64,000 nucleotides of DNA from Tritrichomonas musculus. Its lineage: Eukaryota; Parabasalia; Tritrichomonadida; Tritrichomonadidae. The notes under the pieces were generated by a model that was not told where the DNA came from, did not search any database, and was given only the letters and a program-made list of their open reading frames with translations. The stretch covers positions 2,170,001 through 2,234,000 of the forward strand of contig JAPFFF010000003.1 of assembly GCA_039105265.1 (NCBI GenBank). Reading direction: 5' to 3'. Of the stretch, positions 21,369 through 30,724 are shown piece after piece. Position numbers and translations under genes: made by a program. The first letter of the stretch is position 1. Every line of letters starts with the position of its first letter.

Positions 21369-21865
21369 TGAGCATGGCATCTTCTATTCAATTATAAAAT
21401 TTTTAAATTCAATGGTCTCTCAATTTTACAGATAATTCCGATTTTTCGAATTTTATATCCAGAGCATCTTTTGGAACAAATATCATATATATTTGTAATC
21501 ATCACATAACCCCGATTTCAAATATTCCACTTTTTCGATTTTTGGTTTCAGATGATTATCTCATCTAATATCTTGAAAATTCAAATTTCAAATAAAATAG
21601 CTAATCGCAATTAGTTACACAAGAACATCAATAAAACAACGTTTTACAGTATCATAATAAGTTTATTCTATGAAATCAGTGTGAAAAAAATATTAACATT
21701 TTTAATAATCAACTTCTTTAGCTCAGTGAAACAAAGTAATTATACAATTATATTGCGGACTTATATAGTAATATATATTTTAAAAATCAGATTCTCAAAT
21801 CAACTGTAAACATGAAATTTTCACATTTATATTATTCTATTCAAAAAGTGGATTAATAAAATTTA

Positions 21866-21908
21866 TTTTTCAAATTTAATTTTTTTTAATTTTTTTTCTT
21901 CTTCAAAA
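21866..21908 (+). promoter_or_regulatory. Shared leader block before the KilA-N gene
   Basis: TTTTTCAAATTTAATTTT, then T-runs broken by AA, ends a few bases before the ATG. Almost the same block precedes the HNH gene at 22922, and a weaker version precedes 23401. Repetition at matched distance from three starts suggests a common promoter or leader. Confidence 0.5.
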
Positions 21909-22667
21909 ATGAACACAATTGTTACACCAATCAATGATGAATACGAATATTTACAATACAATGAACAACTTAGAATCATTCACTCCAAATCTGATGACAT
22001 GTTTCAAATCAAATCAATAATCGATTCATGCAACTCTGATAAACGTGTAAATGACTGGCTTGATAACAAAACAACTAAAGAATTACTTAAATATGGGCGT
22101 GCGGAAATTTCCGCAAGCGAAAAATTATATGAAAATCGTCCAAATCTTTCAAATGAATTAAGAGGATATTATGTTCACCGTTTACTTGTTAATCATATTG
22201 CTATCTGGTGTTCCCCAGCATATTCTTGGCAAATTATGAAACTTCTTGATTCATACTTTAATCAACAACGAATTCAATTACAAAATCAACTCAATGAAAA
22301 ACAAAATCAAATTAACAATATAACTCCTCGTGTCGTTCCAAATAATCGTGAACATGATTATAAATACCTTATTTGGCTTGAACAAATTCCTGATGATAAT
22401 GCAAATGTGAAACTTCATCTTGTTCGAAGACATAAGGATTATTTTTATAAAGTTCGTTCACATTATGATGATTTGAATGAAAGATGGTTCTTTAGAGAGA
22501 ACCTTCCTATTTCAATGACCATTAATTTGGATATTAAAAACATTATTCGTGAAAACTTCGATGAAACAGAAGCTAATATTAATGGAAATACAATTACAAT
22601 TAATCGTGAAATACTTGATGATTTACATGAAATGATTGAAACATATTTCAACGAATTTCAGGAATAA
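21909..22667 (+). CDS. KilA-N domain protein (252 aa)
   Basis: Residues about 30-118 have the KilA-N pattern: a NDWLDNKTTKELLKY stretch, then GYYVHRLLVNHIAIWCSP, and a short helix. KilA-N is a DNA-binding domain common in large DNA viruses and their relatives. A coiled-coil linker rich in Gln and Asn (about 118-140) follows. The C-terminal part (HDYKYLIWLEQIPD...) resembles the accessory domains often paired with KilA-N or BRO proteins. It probably acts as a regulator of element expression or replication, by inference. It carries the perfect palindrome GCGGAAATTTCCGC within its coding sequence (near 22098). Confidence 0.75.
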   Translation: MNTIVTPINDEYEYLQYNEQLRIIHSKSDDMFQIKSIIDSCNSDKRVNDWLDNKTTKELLKYGRAEISASEKLYENRPNLSNELRGYYVHRLLVNHIAIWCSPAYSWQIMKLLDSYFNQQRIQLQNQLNEKQNQINNITPRVVPNNREHDYKYLIWLEQIPDDNANVKLHLVRRHKDYFYKVRSHYDDLNERWFFRENLPISMTINLDIKNIIRENFDETEANINGNTITINREILDDLHEMIETYFNEFQE

Positions 22668-22695
22668 ATCAATTAACAAAATTATTTTTTTTGCG

Positions 22696-22776
22696 TCTAG
22701 GAGAAAACTCCTACACGAATAAATGTTGATAACTAAGGTCTGAAACCAATGTCAAAAATGTCCGTAGGAAATCCTC
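22696..22776. other. Two small hairpins after the KilA-N gene
   Basis: TAGGAG-AAAA-CTCCTA at 22698-22713 and AGGA-AA-TCCT near 22766. Each is followed by a copy of CGAATAAATGTTGATAAC, so the hairpin plus tail is duplicated about 65 bases apart. Confidence 0.65.
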
Positions 22777-22877
22777 CGCTCGAATAAATGTTGATAACCA
22801 ATGTCTGGAATCAATGTCAAAACTAACCGGAAAAAAATCTGTTTAGAAATTATTTTTTTGTCATCTTCTCAAAATTA

Positions 22878-22921
22878 ATTTTTCAAATTTAATTTTTTTT
22901 TAATTTTTTTTCTACTATAAA
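22878..22921 (+). promoter_or_regulatory. Shared leader block before the HNH gene
   Basis: TTTTTCAAATTTAATTTT followed by T-runs and CTACTATAAA ends directly at the ATG. It is nearly identical to the block before the KilA-N gene. Confidence 0.5.
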
Positions 22922-23317
22922 ATGACAACAAATTACATTCATGAATATGCTGACGAAATTATATTTGATGAATTTTTGAAATATATAATTGAATCAAAAC
23001 CTGATACTACTTATGTTCCATTACTTAATTTTGAATACAAGTATGCAATTCAAACCGAATTTCCATTTATTATTACACTGGGTCGTGGTGAACGTGTTTT
23101 AGAAGAAATCATGAAAAACAATTGTCCACATGTTAAATTGAACGGAAAATTATATAAAAAACATGAATTAATCGCTAAACAATTTATTCCAAACCCTAAT
23201 AATTATAAATTTGTTAAGCATATTAATCATAACAAATTTGATTATCATATTGACAATCTTTGTTGGACTAATGATTCTCGATGTGTACGTTATACACCAT
23301 CTGGTATAATTTATTAA
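22922..23317 (+). CDS. HNH endonuclease-like protein (131 aa)
   Basis: The C-terminal half matches the HNH_3 style of homing-type endonucleases: KKHELIAKQFIPNP, then VKHINHNKFDYHIDNLCWT, giving the expected His, Asn and His positions. Such proteins cut DNA and are frequent in phages and Polintons. The N-terminal half (MTTNYIHEYADEI...) shares its opening MTTN and general pattern with the next gene, suggesting a common N-terminal module. It is an independent gene here, unlike the HNH-like motif embedded in the polymerase. Confidence 0.75.
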   Translation: MTTNYIHEYADEIIFDEFLKYIIESKPDTTYVPLLNFEYKYAIQTEFPFIITLGRGERVLEEIMKNNCPHVKLNGKLYKKHELIAKQFIPNPNNYKFVKHINHNKFDYHIDNLCWTNDSRCVRYTPSGIIY

Positions 23318-23400
23318 ATCAATTAACAATTATTTTTTTTTTCATTTCTTCCGAAACTCAATTTTTAAAATTTATTTTCAATTTTTTATTTTGTAATCAA

Positions 23401-23859
23401 ATGACAACAAACCTTCGAGTATATGAATACATCAATTCATTAATATCATTACTTCCAAATCCAGATGAATATCAAAAATGTGATTTTACATTACTTTGTG
23501 AACGATTTCCAATTAATATCGGAAAAGGTACTTACCTTGTTCGTGTGTTATACATTTCATTAACAAACGTTGACAAAAAAATCACACGCTTATATCCAAA
23601 TCAATTGAAAGATATGAATCTTGAACATGTAATTCTAACATCAAATCTCCGACGAAGGATTAACATAAATTCTTTTGAAACATTTGTTAATGGTAATACA
23701 GATGTTCAAACATTTAAAGAACATTCGTTTTACAATTATTCAATTGAACGAATTAACAAATCAAATCAAGAAATGATTTTGAAACTTCGTGAGAAATATG
23801 AAATACCTGAACCACAAATATTTAAAGGAAACCATCAAGATATTGTTCTTGATGAATAA
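23401..23859 (+). CDS. Unknown 152-aa element protein
   Basis: I took the ATG at 23401 (MTTNLRVYEY), which follows an AT-rich leader like those of the two preceding genes. No family is recognised. There is a weak likeness in the first 60 residues to the upstream HNH protein (FPINIGKGTY versus FPFIITLGRGER), but the HNH part is absent. The C-terminus is acidic. It is the last gene of the plus-strand block before a convergent minus-strand block, and is followed by several hairpins. Confidence 0.65.
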   Translation: MTTNLRVYEYINSLISLLPNPDEYQKCDFTLLCERFPINIGKGTYLVRVLYISLTNVDKKITRLYPNQLKDMNLEHVILTSNLRRRININSFETFVNGNTDVQTFKEHSFYNYSIERINKSNQEMILKLREKYEIPEPQIFKGNHQDIVLDE

Positions 23860-23896
23860 ATTGAATATTTTTTTGTCTATTTAACAGTGGATTCCT

Positions 23897-24005
23897 AGCG
23901 GAAGGCCCTTTGGGCCAACGTACGTAAGTGTGGGTGTTGGTCAAGCATATTAAAATAAATATTTTTTTTGTACTTTTCGCCTTTGGCGCCAGGCACTGAA
24001 AGTGC
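23897..24005. other. Cluster of three short hairpins between convergent genes
   Basis: GGCCC-TTT-GGGCC (23904-23916), CGCC-TTT-GGCG (23979-23988) and GCACT-GAA-AGTGC (23993-24005), all with 3-base loops. Placement between convergent genes would suit a terminator role, but the same style of hairpin also occurs elsewhere in this element. Confidence 0.7.
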
Positions 24006-24780
24006 TTACTGGTTGAATCTTATAAATTCAATACTTCCTTCTCGTGTATTCACCAAAACAAAATCATGATTCTTCATTCGATTATATTGTCTCCACAAAT
24101 CTTCAAATTCAACTGGCATAACAACTTGTTGATATATGTAATTCAACTTCTGCCTTGAGAATCCATTGAAAATAAAGAATGAAGTACAATTGTTCTTATA
24201 ATCTGTTGGAATTGCTTTGAAGAATTGAACGTTCACATAAACGATTGAATGTTTGTGTCTCAATTGAGTTATATAATTTGTGAAGTAAGCAGATTTTAAC
24301 AATTTCGATTTAATGAAGTCTTCACACAGAATTATTGTATTTAATGGAACGTTTGGTTTTCCAAGTTTATTGATATTAAGGAATTGAAACATTTTCTGTA
24401 ATTTATCTTCGTTAATCGTAATCCTCCCAACTTGAAGTATATTTAATATATAATTCCTTCCATAAATCCAATTCTTTTAAATAAGCTTCAGCATTTGTGT
24501 CGGAAACAACTTTCACAGGTAAATTTATCAATTCGCGTTGAGCTTCAAATGTTGAATCATTTATAATTCCATTCTTGCTAATATACACAATTTGATGTAC
24601 ATTTGACTCCTTCAATCGAGATATTTGAATTATATCTCTTAATACAATGTGTGATTTACCTTTACCCTGTGCTCCAACAATAATGTTTAGAGAATTATAA
24701 TTAGCATAGATTCCAGGACCAATTGGACGAATAGATTCTGACATTATTTTTGATTCATTTTTTTTGTACGCTCGATTCAT
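24006..24780 (-). CDS. A32/FtsK-type genome-packaging ATPase region
   Basis: The region encodes the Polinton packaging ATPase. A Walker A loop is seen as NIIVGAQGKGKSH near its start, a Walker B-like strand as TIILCEDF, and the downstream sequence has the family pattern LRHKHSIVYVNVQ...FFIFNGFS. These proteins pump element DNA into the capsid. The gene appears broken in about one place, so I give the region as a unit and do not treat it as a working gene. It begins the minus-strand block shared with several small virion-type genes. Confidence 0.75.
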
Positions 24781-24932
24781 TTCAAAATCAATATCAGAGC
24801 GAAGGGCTTTTCAATCATAACAGGCTTCATAATCATCTTGTGTTCTTCGAATGACTCAAAGTCATCATCATAGTCAGAAGTATCTGAAAAAAATATTGTT
24901 TTGTAATCAAATTTGCTGGGTTTTAACATTTA

Positions 24933-25064
24933 TTATGAGTAAAGCTTCGAGCGCATCTCCTCTGTGAGTTTAGGGGGTTCATCTTCTTTGAAAACAGCAA
25001 TTATTACACACAATTCAATAACATGAACAACCAAAATAGTTCCCAAAAGAATTTCAGAAATCAT
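24933..25064 (-). CDS. Small single-span membrane protein (43 aa)
   Basis: From the ATG at 25064 the peptide is MISEILLGTILVVHVIELC..., one hydrophobic span followed by a short charged tail (EDEPPKLTEEMRSKLYS). The start lies just after the stop of the upstream minus-strand gene. Longer in-frame starts exist but overlap that gene. The function is unknown; small membrane proteins are common in virus-like elements. The call rests on the clean membrane span and the tight packing. Confidence 0.45.
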   Translation of the reverse strand: MISEILLGTILVVHVIELCVIIAVFKEDEPPKLTEEMRSKLYS

Positions 25065-25074
25065 TTGAATAAAT

Positions 25075-25707
25075 TTAAACACATAATTTAAGTGAAATAC
25101 CATATCGAACAAGTTGTGCATAAACATCATTGTAACCATATTTCAAATCATTTGATTTACCATCTTTTGTGACAAGAATTCGTTGGATTTCTAAATATTT
25201 ATTCTTCGATACACATCCCGTACAACCAGAATCTTCATCAATAATAAGTTCAACTTTATCAGCATGTGTTAGTATTTTAATTAATTCCATCAATGAATTT
25301 GAGTGACAAACCAAGTAATTATTTACACGAAGTGGATTTAATTCATAAATTGAAAGAAGTGTTTCTAAAAATTTGTTCTTGACAGTTAAGTCTTCAATCT
25401 CATTTCCTAGGTCTACGATTCCCTTGAGCGCAGAGGGAGCCTGCTTGTCTGGCGACTCTCGGACAATATTGCTTGTTGGAGGTTGAAATTGATATTGAGA
25501 ATTCTCCTCCGGTATAGTAAAATTTACATCCCTTGTTTGAGATTGAGGATTTAATGATTGAACGTTTGGATAATAAACTGGATGTGCTTGTTGAGGAATC
25601 GTATGTTGTGGTTTGATTTTGATTTCAACATTAGTTTCTTGGCTCTGTTTTACCGAAGCATCATTTTCAGAACTTAATATTCTTGCTTTCCGTAATACAT
25701 TCGACAT
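25075..25707 (-). CDS. Unknown 210-aa element protein with disordered N-terminus
   Basis: The ATG at 25707 (MSNVLRKARI) is preferred; the frame upstream has only a TTG. Residues 15-95 are rich in Pro, Gln and Ser and look disordered. The second half is compact, with SGCTGC and a strand/helix pattern ending in YAQLVRYGISLKLCV. No family is recognised. It lies between the coiled-coil gene and the packaging ATPase on the same strand, a position often taken by minor virion proteins in Polintons. Confidence 0.65.
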   Translation of the reverse strand: MSNVLRKARILSSENDASVKQSQETNVEIKIKPQHTIPQQAHPVYYPNVQSLNPQSQTRDVNFTIPEENSQYQFQPPTSNIVRESPDKQAPSALKGIVDLGNEIEDLTVKNKFLETLLSIYELNPLRVNNYLVCHSNSLMELIKILTHADKVELIIDEDSGCTGCVSKNKYLEIQRILVTKDGKSNDLKYGYNDVYAQLVRYGISLKLCV

Positions 25708-25744
25708 TGATTTCAATCTAAAAAAACCTTTATTCGTAGATTAC

Positions 25745-25975
25745 TCAATCCTTGTTAGCTAATTCATTCAATTCGTTTTCCAATTTTTTTACTTTTTCCT
25801 TTAATGAATTAATATCTTCAATTAATGATTCACGAACAGCAAGCCCACTGGAACCAAGCATTCCAGATTTGACATTATTTAGATGTTGCTTGTAATCATA
25901 ACATTTTTCTTTGAGGGTTCGTTTAATACGTTTAAGTTCAGGAATCTCCTTCTTATATTCGTTTAATTCAGACAT
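25745..25975 (-). CDS. Small coiled-coil protein (76 aa)
   Basis: It starts at a clear ATG (25975). Nearly the whole sequence is heptad-patterned and charged (KEEIPELKRIKRTLKEK ... LKEKVKKLENELNEL) with a short Gly/Ser break in the middle (SGMLGSSG). It probably forms an antiparallel helical hairpin or an oligomer. It lies in the minus-strand block 37 bases upstream of the next gene. Function unknown. Confidence 0.6.
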   Translation of the reverse strand: MSELNEYKKEIPELKRIKRTLKEKCYDYKQHLNNVKSGMLGSSGLAVRESLIEDINSLKEKVKKLENELNELANKD

Positions 25976-26000
25976 TTAATCGAAGCAAAAATGTCCTTTC

Positions 26001-26077
26001 ACTCACAAGTGAGTTCAAACTTCGTCGACTACGAACAAAAACGTACGCAAGCGGCGGTGCCGAACTCTACGAGTTCG
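26001..26077. other. Three short hairpins in a divergent intergenic space
   Basis: ACTCAC-AA-GTGAGT (26001-26014), TTCGT-CGACT-ACGAA, and CGAACTC-TAC-GAGTTCG (26061-26077, 7-bp stem). They lie between the coiled-coil gene and the small plus-strand gene at 26110. Confidence 0.7.
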
Positions 26078-26109
26078 AACAAAAACGAACCATTCATGAT
26101 GATAAAAGA

Positions 26110-26301
26110 ATGAATCACTACGATAGATTACAACTTAAAATGCAAAAAGAACGTACCAGAATTAATTCTGCACCAACTGTTAAGAAATATGAGGATAAAG
26201 GAAGTATTCAACATGAACCTCAAGTATCAACAACAAAAAAATTGAATTTTCACACTTATTCATTAAATCATTCAGTTGTCCCTCGATGCGATAAAATCTA
26301 A
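26110..26301 (+). CDS. Small basic protein (63 aa)
   Basis: Open from ATG at 26110. The sequence is basic and hydrophilic with no hydrophobic core (MNHYDRLQLKMQKERTR...). It fills the only gap between two minus-strand genes and ends just before the next convergent gene. No family recognised. It may be a small DNA-binding or virion protein, or a chance frame; composition and placement slightly favour a gene. Confidence 0.4.
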   Translation: MNHYDRLQLKMQKERTRINSAPTVKKYEDKGSIQHEPQVSTTKKLNFHTYSLNHSVVPRCDKI

Positions 26302-26336
26302 AATATTTATATTTTAGCTTGAGCAAGCTGCGAAAT

Positions 26337-26798
26337 CTAATCCAACATTTGTTGGTTAATATATTTGGCAATCTGATTTACAGTATTGGTTAATTCAGCA
26401 ATTTTTTTATCTAATGTTGTGAATTTGAGTTCATAGCTTTGTTTCAAATCTTTAATCTCGTTATCAAAAGTTGACAAATTTTGTGAGAACATACTTTTGA
26501 GATTCTCAATATCAGCTTTAATAACATCTTGTTCAAGTTCTTTCAATTCATTAGTTTTGACAACTTTCTTTAAAAATATATCTCCCCCAACTCGTTTTGT
26601 ACCTTCTTTTTGACAATTCTTTTTTGTGATTCTGTATTCAACACCATCTGGTGTAACAATTTTGTAAACCCGATTTAGATATTGAGTCGTCTGGTTGTTC
26701 ATATCATCTTTGTGTTTCTGATAGTACAGATTGAACTCCTCAATTGATTTAAAATTCTTTATTTCAGTAGTTATTTCATTAATTACTTTCAAATCCAT
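26337..26798 (-). CDS. Unknown protein with N-terminal conserved module and C-terminal coiled coil (153 aa)
   Basis: It starts at ATG 26798. Residues about 30-75 (NNQTTQYLNRVYKI..PDGVEYRITKKN) have the look of a module I associate with trichomonad Maverick proteins, possibly DNA-binding. Residues 85-150 are a continuous coiled coil (heptads in NLKSMFSQNLSTFDNEIKDL through LTNTVNQIAKYI). Function unknown. It is the second gene of the minus-strand block lying divergently upstream of the major capsid gene. Confidence 0.6.
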   Translation of the reverse strand: MDLKVINEITTEIKNFKSIEEFNLYYQKHKDDMNNQTTQYLNRVYKIVTPDGVEYRITKKNCQKEGTKRVGGDIFLKKVVKTNELKELEQDVIKADIENLKSMFSQNLSTFDNEIKDLKQSYELKFTTLDKKIAELTNTVNQIAKYINQQMLD

Positions 26799-26834
26799 TT
26801 AAAATAAAAAAATACAATTTAATCATTTTCATGC

Positions 26835-26890
26835 GACTTCGAACACAAAGTGTTCTCAGGCGCTTACGCGACTTCGACCAAAGGTCTCAG
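26835..26890. other. Short hairpins between two minus-strand genes
   Basis: GAACAC-AAA-GTGTTC (26841-26855) and GACC-AAA-GGTC (26876-26886), each preceded by a copy of GCGACTTCGA or TGACTTC. The phrase ACTTCGA plus hairpin plus CTCAGGC is repeated, giving a duplicated cassette. Confidence 0.65.
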
Positions 26891-26894
26891 GCAC

Positions 26895-27158
26895 TTATGT
26901 GACTTCATCAATTAAACTTTTACCAATTTTAAGACCTTTGTCAGCAAAATTTAATCCTGTATCAATTGCTCTAACAGCATCACCAATAAGAGGTATTCCA
27001 CCCAAAACAGGTTTTACAGCATTAGTTACTCTTTTACCAACTTCAACAACTTTGGGAAGTGCTTTACCAACCTTAGTTGCAACATTCTTAATTGTATTAC
27101 CTACAGATTTAAAAGCGTTTTTCATTTTTTTGAAGATTCCGATACCCATTGTTTTCAT
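26895..27158 (-). CDS. Small cationic amphipathic protein (87 aa), possible membrane-active virion protein
   Basis: It starts at ATG 27158 (MKTMGIGIFKKMKNAF). It is Lys-rich with long amphipathic helices and a small-residue central hinge (VKPVLGGIPLIGDAV). It lies head to head with the major capsid gene, 83 bases away. Size, charge and helix pattern resemble virion proteins that perturb membranes or bind DNA in adenovirus-like particles, but no homology is claimed. Confidence 0.6.
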   Translation of the reverse strand: MKTMGIGIFKKMKNAFKSVGNTIKNVATKVGKALPKVVEVGKRVTNAVKPVLGGIPLIGDAVRAIDTGLNFADKGLKIGKSLIDEVT

Positions 27159-27198
27159 TACGAAAAAAGACCCATAATAGTACTTTTTTTGTTATTCA

Positions 27199-27215
27199 TT
27201 CAAACTTCGTTTGAA
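27199..27215. other. Hairpin upstream of the capsid gene
   Basis: TTCAAAC-TTC-GTTTGAA, a perfect 7-bp stem with a 3-base loop, 26 bases before the capsid ATG. A TCATTC word overlaps its left edge and could serve as an initiator. Confidence 0.6.
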
Positions 27216-27241
27216 AGTCTTTTTATTCCATAAAAAGTCAA

Positions 27242-29266
27242 ATGTTGTATCGCAACGAAAGAGCACATAATTACAAAATTGAAGCAGGAAACGTTCTTGA
27301 TACATTTAATAAGATGCGTGAAATGATTAATACTAATGATGGTACACGCTCATTTTCATTCAGAACTGTTGATTGTCATGACCAACCTGCACCATTTCAT
27401 CAAGGACAATATTCTCAAATCTCATTAACGCATCCAGACCATTTCATTTCTGATGTTGATAAAGGATTCTTAACATTTCATGTCAAATTGGATTTACAAT
27501 TGAATACTGATTTAGCTAAATTACAACAAATTGATGACCCAAATAACTTCTACAAATTATTCGTCGGACTTAAATCTTCAAATCAATTATTCGACAGATT
27601 GGAAATTCTTCATAATAATGTAAATGTTGGATATCAGCAAAACGAATGTGTTCGAGAAGGATTTCTATACTCTGCTGTGAAACCAGAAACTGAAAAAAAG
27701 CGAAGACGATTTGTTCATTCACTTTGGGAAAACGTTTCAAATTATTCACAAACTGTTGCAGGTACTTATGTTAATCTAAATTCATTCAAATCTAATGGTA
27801 AATCACAAGTTGAATTTGATTTGAACGTTCCATTTGATGATTTACTTGCCCTTCAAGCTTTCGATTTATTCCCAAATGGAATCATCGGTGATTTATCAAT
27901 TCGTTTCCAAGTAACTCCTGCAGGATTAGTTTGGGCAGCAATTGACCCTTATACTGTTGCTGAAACAAAGGCTTATCTTGAAGATAATGATTCTGTTACA
28001 TCTGCTGAATTAGAACGATTGAAAGAAATTAAAGCTCGCGGTCATTTGAAACATCAATTTACACAAATTGGTAATGAAGCTATTATACCAGGACCTGGAA
28101 CTCCATCTCCAGACCCATCTCCCGAACCATCTCCTGAACCAACTCCAGACCCATCTCCTGAACCAACTCCAACACCTGTTAAATACAAGATTCAATATCG
28201 AATTGGTGAACAATGGGATAATGATGATGGAAGTACTGGTTACACTGATATTCTTACTGATTTGGAATTCAATTTCAGTTACACAAAGGAAGAATTTGAA
28301 GAATTTGGACTCCAACCAGGTGCAACTGATGAAGAAATTTGTGTTCATAATCCTGCTGTAACATTACCTCCATTAAATCATTCTGACAAGAATGGAAGAT
28401 ATTATGCTTGGCAAATTGTTAAAACACCAGTTGTTTCTGCTAAGCAGACTCTTCAATCAATTCATGATGCTAAATTACAACTTCACAACGAAACATATTC
28501 ATCACAGAAAGCTACATTAACTGTAAACAGAATGACAATCACATTATGTAAATCAAATATGCAAGGTTATGGTGTCTGTGAATCTACTCGCAGAGGTATT
28601 GAAAATATTCTCCGTGAAGGAATTATAATCCCATCTCAGAAAGTTGATTACCATTCATTCCCAATTGCTCCTGCCGCAAATGGAATTAAGTCAACATTGA
28701 ATATTCCATTAATTAATGTTACAACAATGTCAATTATGTTTCCAAAGCATCATAATGACCTCACTGTTTTCGAAAATCCAGTATATCAAAATTGTTATCT
28801 CAATATTGGAGGAAAGAACTTCCCAGATGAAAATGTTTCAACAATTGGTGCAAGATTCTTTGAAAATCAATTAACCGCTGGAGACCTTGATGCAATCGCA
28901 TTACAATGCACTAAAGAATTTGAGGACTCAATGACTATGCCAAAGAATGATGCAAACGGAGTTCGCTACAAGAATACTTTAAGTGATGCTTCTAGCTTTG
29001 TTTTCAATATTCAAACTGAACGTTCATCTGCTGGTTATTGTTATGATGGTTTGGATGGTGGATTTGGTAACATTCAAGTTCAGGTTAATGGTCAACCAAT
29101 ATATACAGGTCCAAATGATACTTACTATAATGTTAATGAAGAAGGTACAGTACATCCACCCCCAACACAATTATGGCTCACAAGAGATACCTATTTCAAA
29201 TTAAGTTTGAATGGTTTAGAGTACATCGATGATGAATCTCCAGCTGGTTCACAAATAAACGCATAA
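27242..29266 (+). CDS. Major capsid protein of Polinton B (674 aa)
   Basis: The length, position beside the integrase and beta-rich sequence fit the double-jelly-roll capsid protein of Polintons. The first roll covers about residues 40-240 (YSQISLTHPDHFISDVDKGFLTF, IGDLSIRFQV). A Pro/Ser/Glu/Asp-rich repeat insert (about 283-313, PSPEPTPDPSPEPTP) precedes a second strand-rich half with VDYHSFPIAPA and IPLINVTTMSIMFPKH. The gene is open throughout. The proline-rich insert probably forms an exposed loop. Assignment is by pattern and context; a profile search would settle it. Confidence 0.75.
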   Translation: MLYRNERAHNYKIEAGNVLDTFNKMREMINTNDGTRSFSFRTVDCHDQPAPFHQGQYSQISLTHPDHFISDVDKGFLTFHVKLDLQLNTDLAKLQQIDDPNNFYKLFVGLKSSNQLFDRLEILHNNVNVGYQQNECVREGFLYSAVKPETEKKRRRFVHSLWENVSNYSQTVAGTYVNLNSFKSNGKSQVEFDLNVPFDDLLALQAFDLFPNGIIGDLSIRFQVTPAGLVWAAIDPYTVAETKAYLEDNDSVTSAELERLKEIKARGHLKHQFTQIGNEAIIPGPGTPSPDPSPEPSPEPTPDPSPEPTPTPVKYKIQYRIGEQWDNDDGSTGYTDILTDLEFNFSYTKEEFEEFGLQPGATDEEICVHNPAVTLPPLNHSDKNGRYYAWQIVKTPVVSAKQTLQSIHDAKLQLHNETYSSQKATLTVNRMTITLCKSNMQGYGVCESTRRGIENILREGIIIPSQKVDYHSFPIAPAANGIKSTLNIPLINVTTMSIMFPKHHNDLTVFENPVYQNCYLNIGGKNFPDENVSTIGARFFENQLTAGDLDAIALQCTKEFEDSMTMPKNDANGVRYKNTLSDASSFVFNIQTERSSAGYCYDGLDGGFGNIQVQVNGQPIYTGPNDTYYNVNEEGTVHPPPTQLWLTRDTYFKLSLNGLEYIDDESPAGSQINA

Positions 29267-29325
29267 AATTGAGATTTGATTTGAGATATTTTTTTTTGCT
29301 TCTGAATTACCTTATTGTATTCGAA

Positions 29326-30724
29326 ATGTCAAAAACAAAATCTCTCAGAATTTATGATAAAGAATATCCTTCATTATTGAAATATCCATTCAAATCGAAA
29401 TACAAATACGTTGAAACTGATTTACAACCTGTTTTCAACACAAACATTAAAACAGAACCTTTCATACCTGATTTCAAACTCAAAGCATGCAAAAAAATGT
29501 CAAAACCAAATTTCTCAAATGAACCAGGATGTTGGGAAGCCGATTTGATGTTCTCACATTATTATGCAGATGTTGAACATCCAATTAAACAAGAGCAAAT
29601 CTATCTCGTTTTGATAAATGTGAATACTAGATATCTAATTGTGGAACCAATGTCATACAAAAGTGAAATAACTCAAACTTTAAAACGAATTGTTGAAAAG
29701 AATCCTAAGTTTGAATTCAAGACAATTAAATGTGATGGTGAATCTGGATTTGTTAGTTTAAAAGATGAATGTATTGTATTGAAAGATAATACAAAAGTAA
29801 TTCTCAAAACAGATATCTCAAATGATTTACAAGTAGCATACAATTATAAACCTGAGTTAAGAAATCAAGTTAGAAATGAAATATTGTTCAATAATCCCCG
29901 AAGGGGCTTAGAATACTAATTTGAAAACGTTAATAGCATTTTTGAAAAAAAGTGGATATAAAAATGTTATCAAGTCACCAATCTCAAAAATTGAGTTGAA
30001 AATTGACGATATCAATGATTATTATCCAGTCAAATTTGTAATTAATTCTTCCCCTTACGCTCTCGCTCATAAAAACGTTGATTCTGTAATTAGAACTCTT
30101 AGAAATGCCTTCGGAATGGATAATCGAAGAATTGCTGATTATAATCTCATGAGACAAATGGTGAACTTCTATAATAACACTCCTCACAATTCATTGAGAT
30201 TTCGGAATTATGATTATAATGAAGATGAATTATCTGAATATCAAGGTTCTGGATTGATTCCTCCAACTAAATGGATTTATTATTCTCCAGTTCAAGTTCA
30301 AAACAATGTTGATTTGGAATGGAAGTATATTCGAATGATGAAAATGAAATTGAGAAAGATAAATGAAAAACAGAAGTTGAAAGGCTTACTTAATTACAAA
30401 CGTGGTAACATTATTTTGATACATCTTGACAGAGGTAAGACTCAAAAAAAGCATGAAAAACGACGTCGTGTATTTGATGATATAGCTGAATTCATTTGTT
30501 ATCAAAACGGAAATGTTAAATGTAGATTGTTAAATCAATATTACACATTCAGTAAAACAGACAAGGGGTTAATTCCATACGAACAACCTGAACGAGGACG
30601 TAAAGCTCAAACTGATGTTGAAAAAAATGAAATTGAAATTCCAATTATTTATACAAAATATGTTTGTGATTCCATTGATGACTTGAATGAAGATTATAAA
30701 GAGTATTTTGTAATAAAATGTTAA
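29326..30724 (+). pseudogene. Retroviral-type (rve) integrase region of Polinton B
   Basis: The region encodes the element integrase. A DDE core is visible: CWEADLMF with the first aspartate, then NVNTRYLIVEPM and IKCDGESGF with the second. Downstream are NVDSVIRTLRNAF and VNFYNNTPHNSLR, as in Polinton and retroviral integrases, and a C-terminal DNA-binding-like part. This enzyme would have made the 6-bp target duplication seen at the element ends. The gene appears broken in about one place and is reported here as one fossil region. It follows the capsid gene directly. Confidence 0.8.

Larger units (their letters stand above)
21044..21908. other. Gene-free stretch after the polymerase, with repeats
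   Basis: It contains a 14-bp hairpin ATGGGAAATCCCAT at 21053-21066 just after the polymerase stop, then 44-bp imperfect repeats (entered separately), then unstructured AT-rich DNA up to the leader of the KilA-N gene. Confidence 0.6.
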
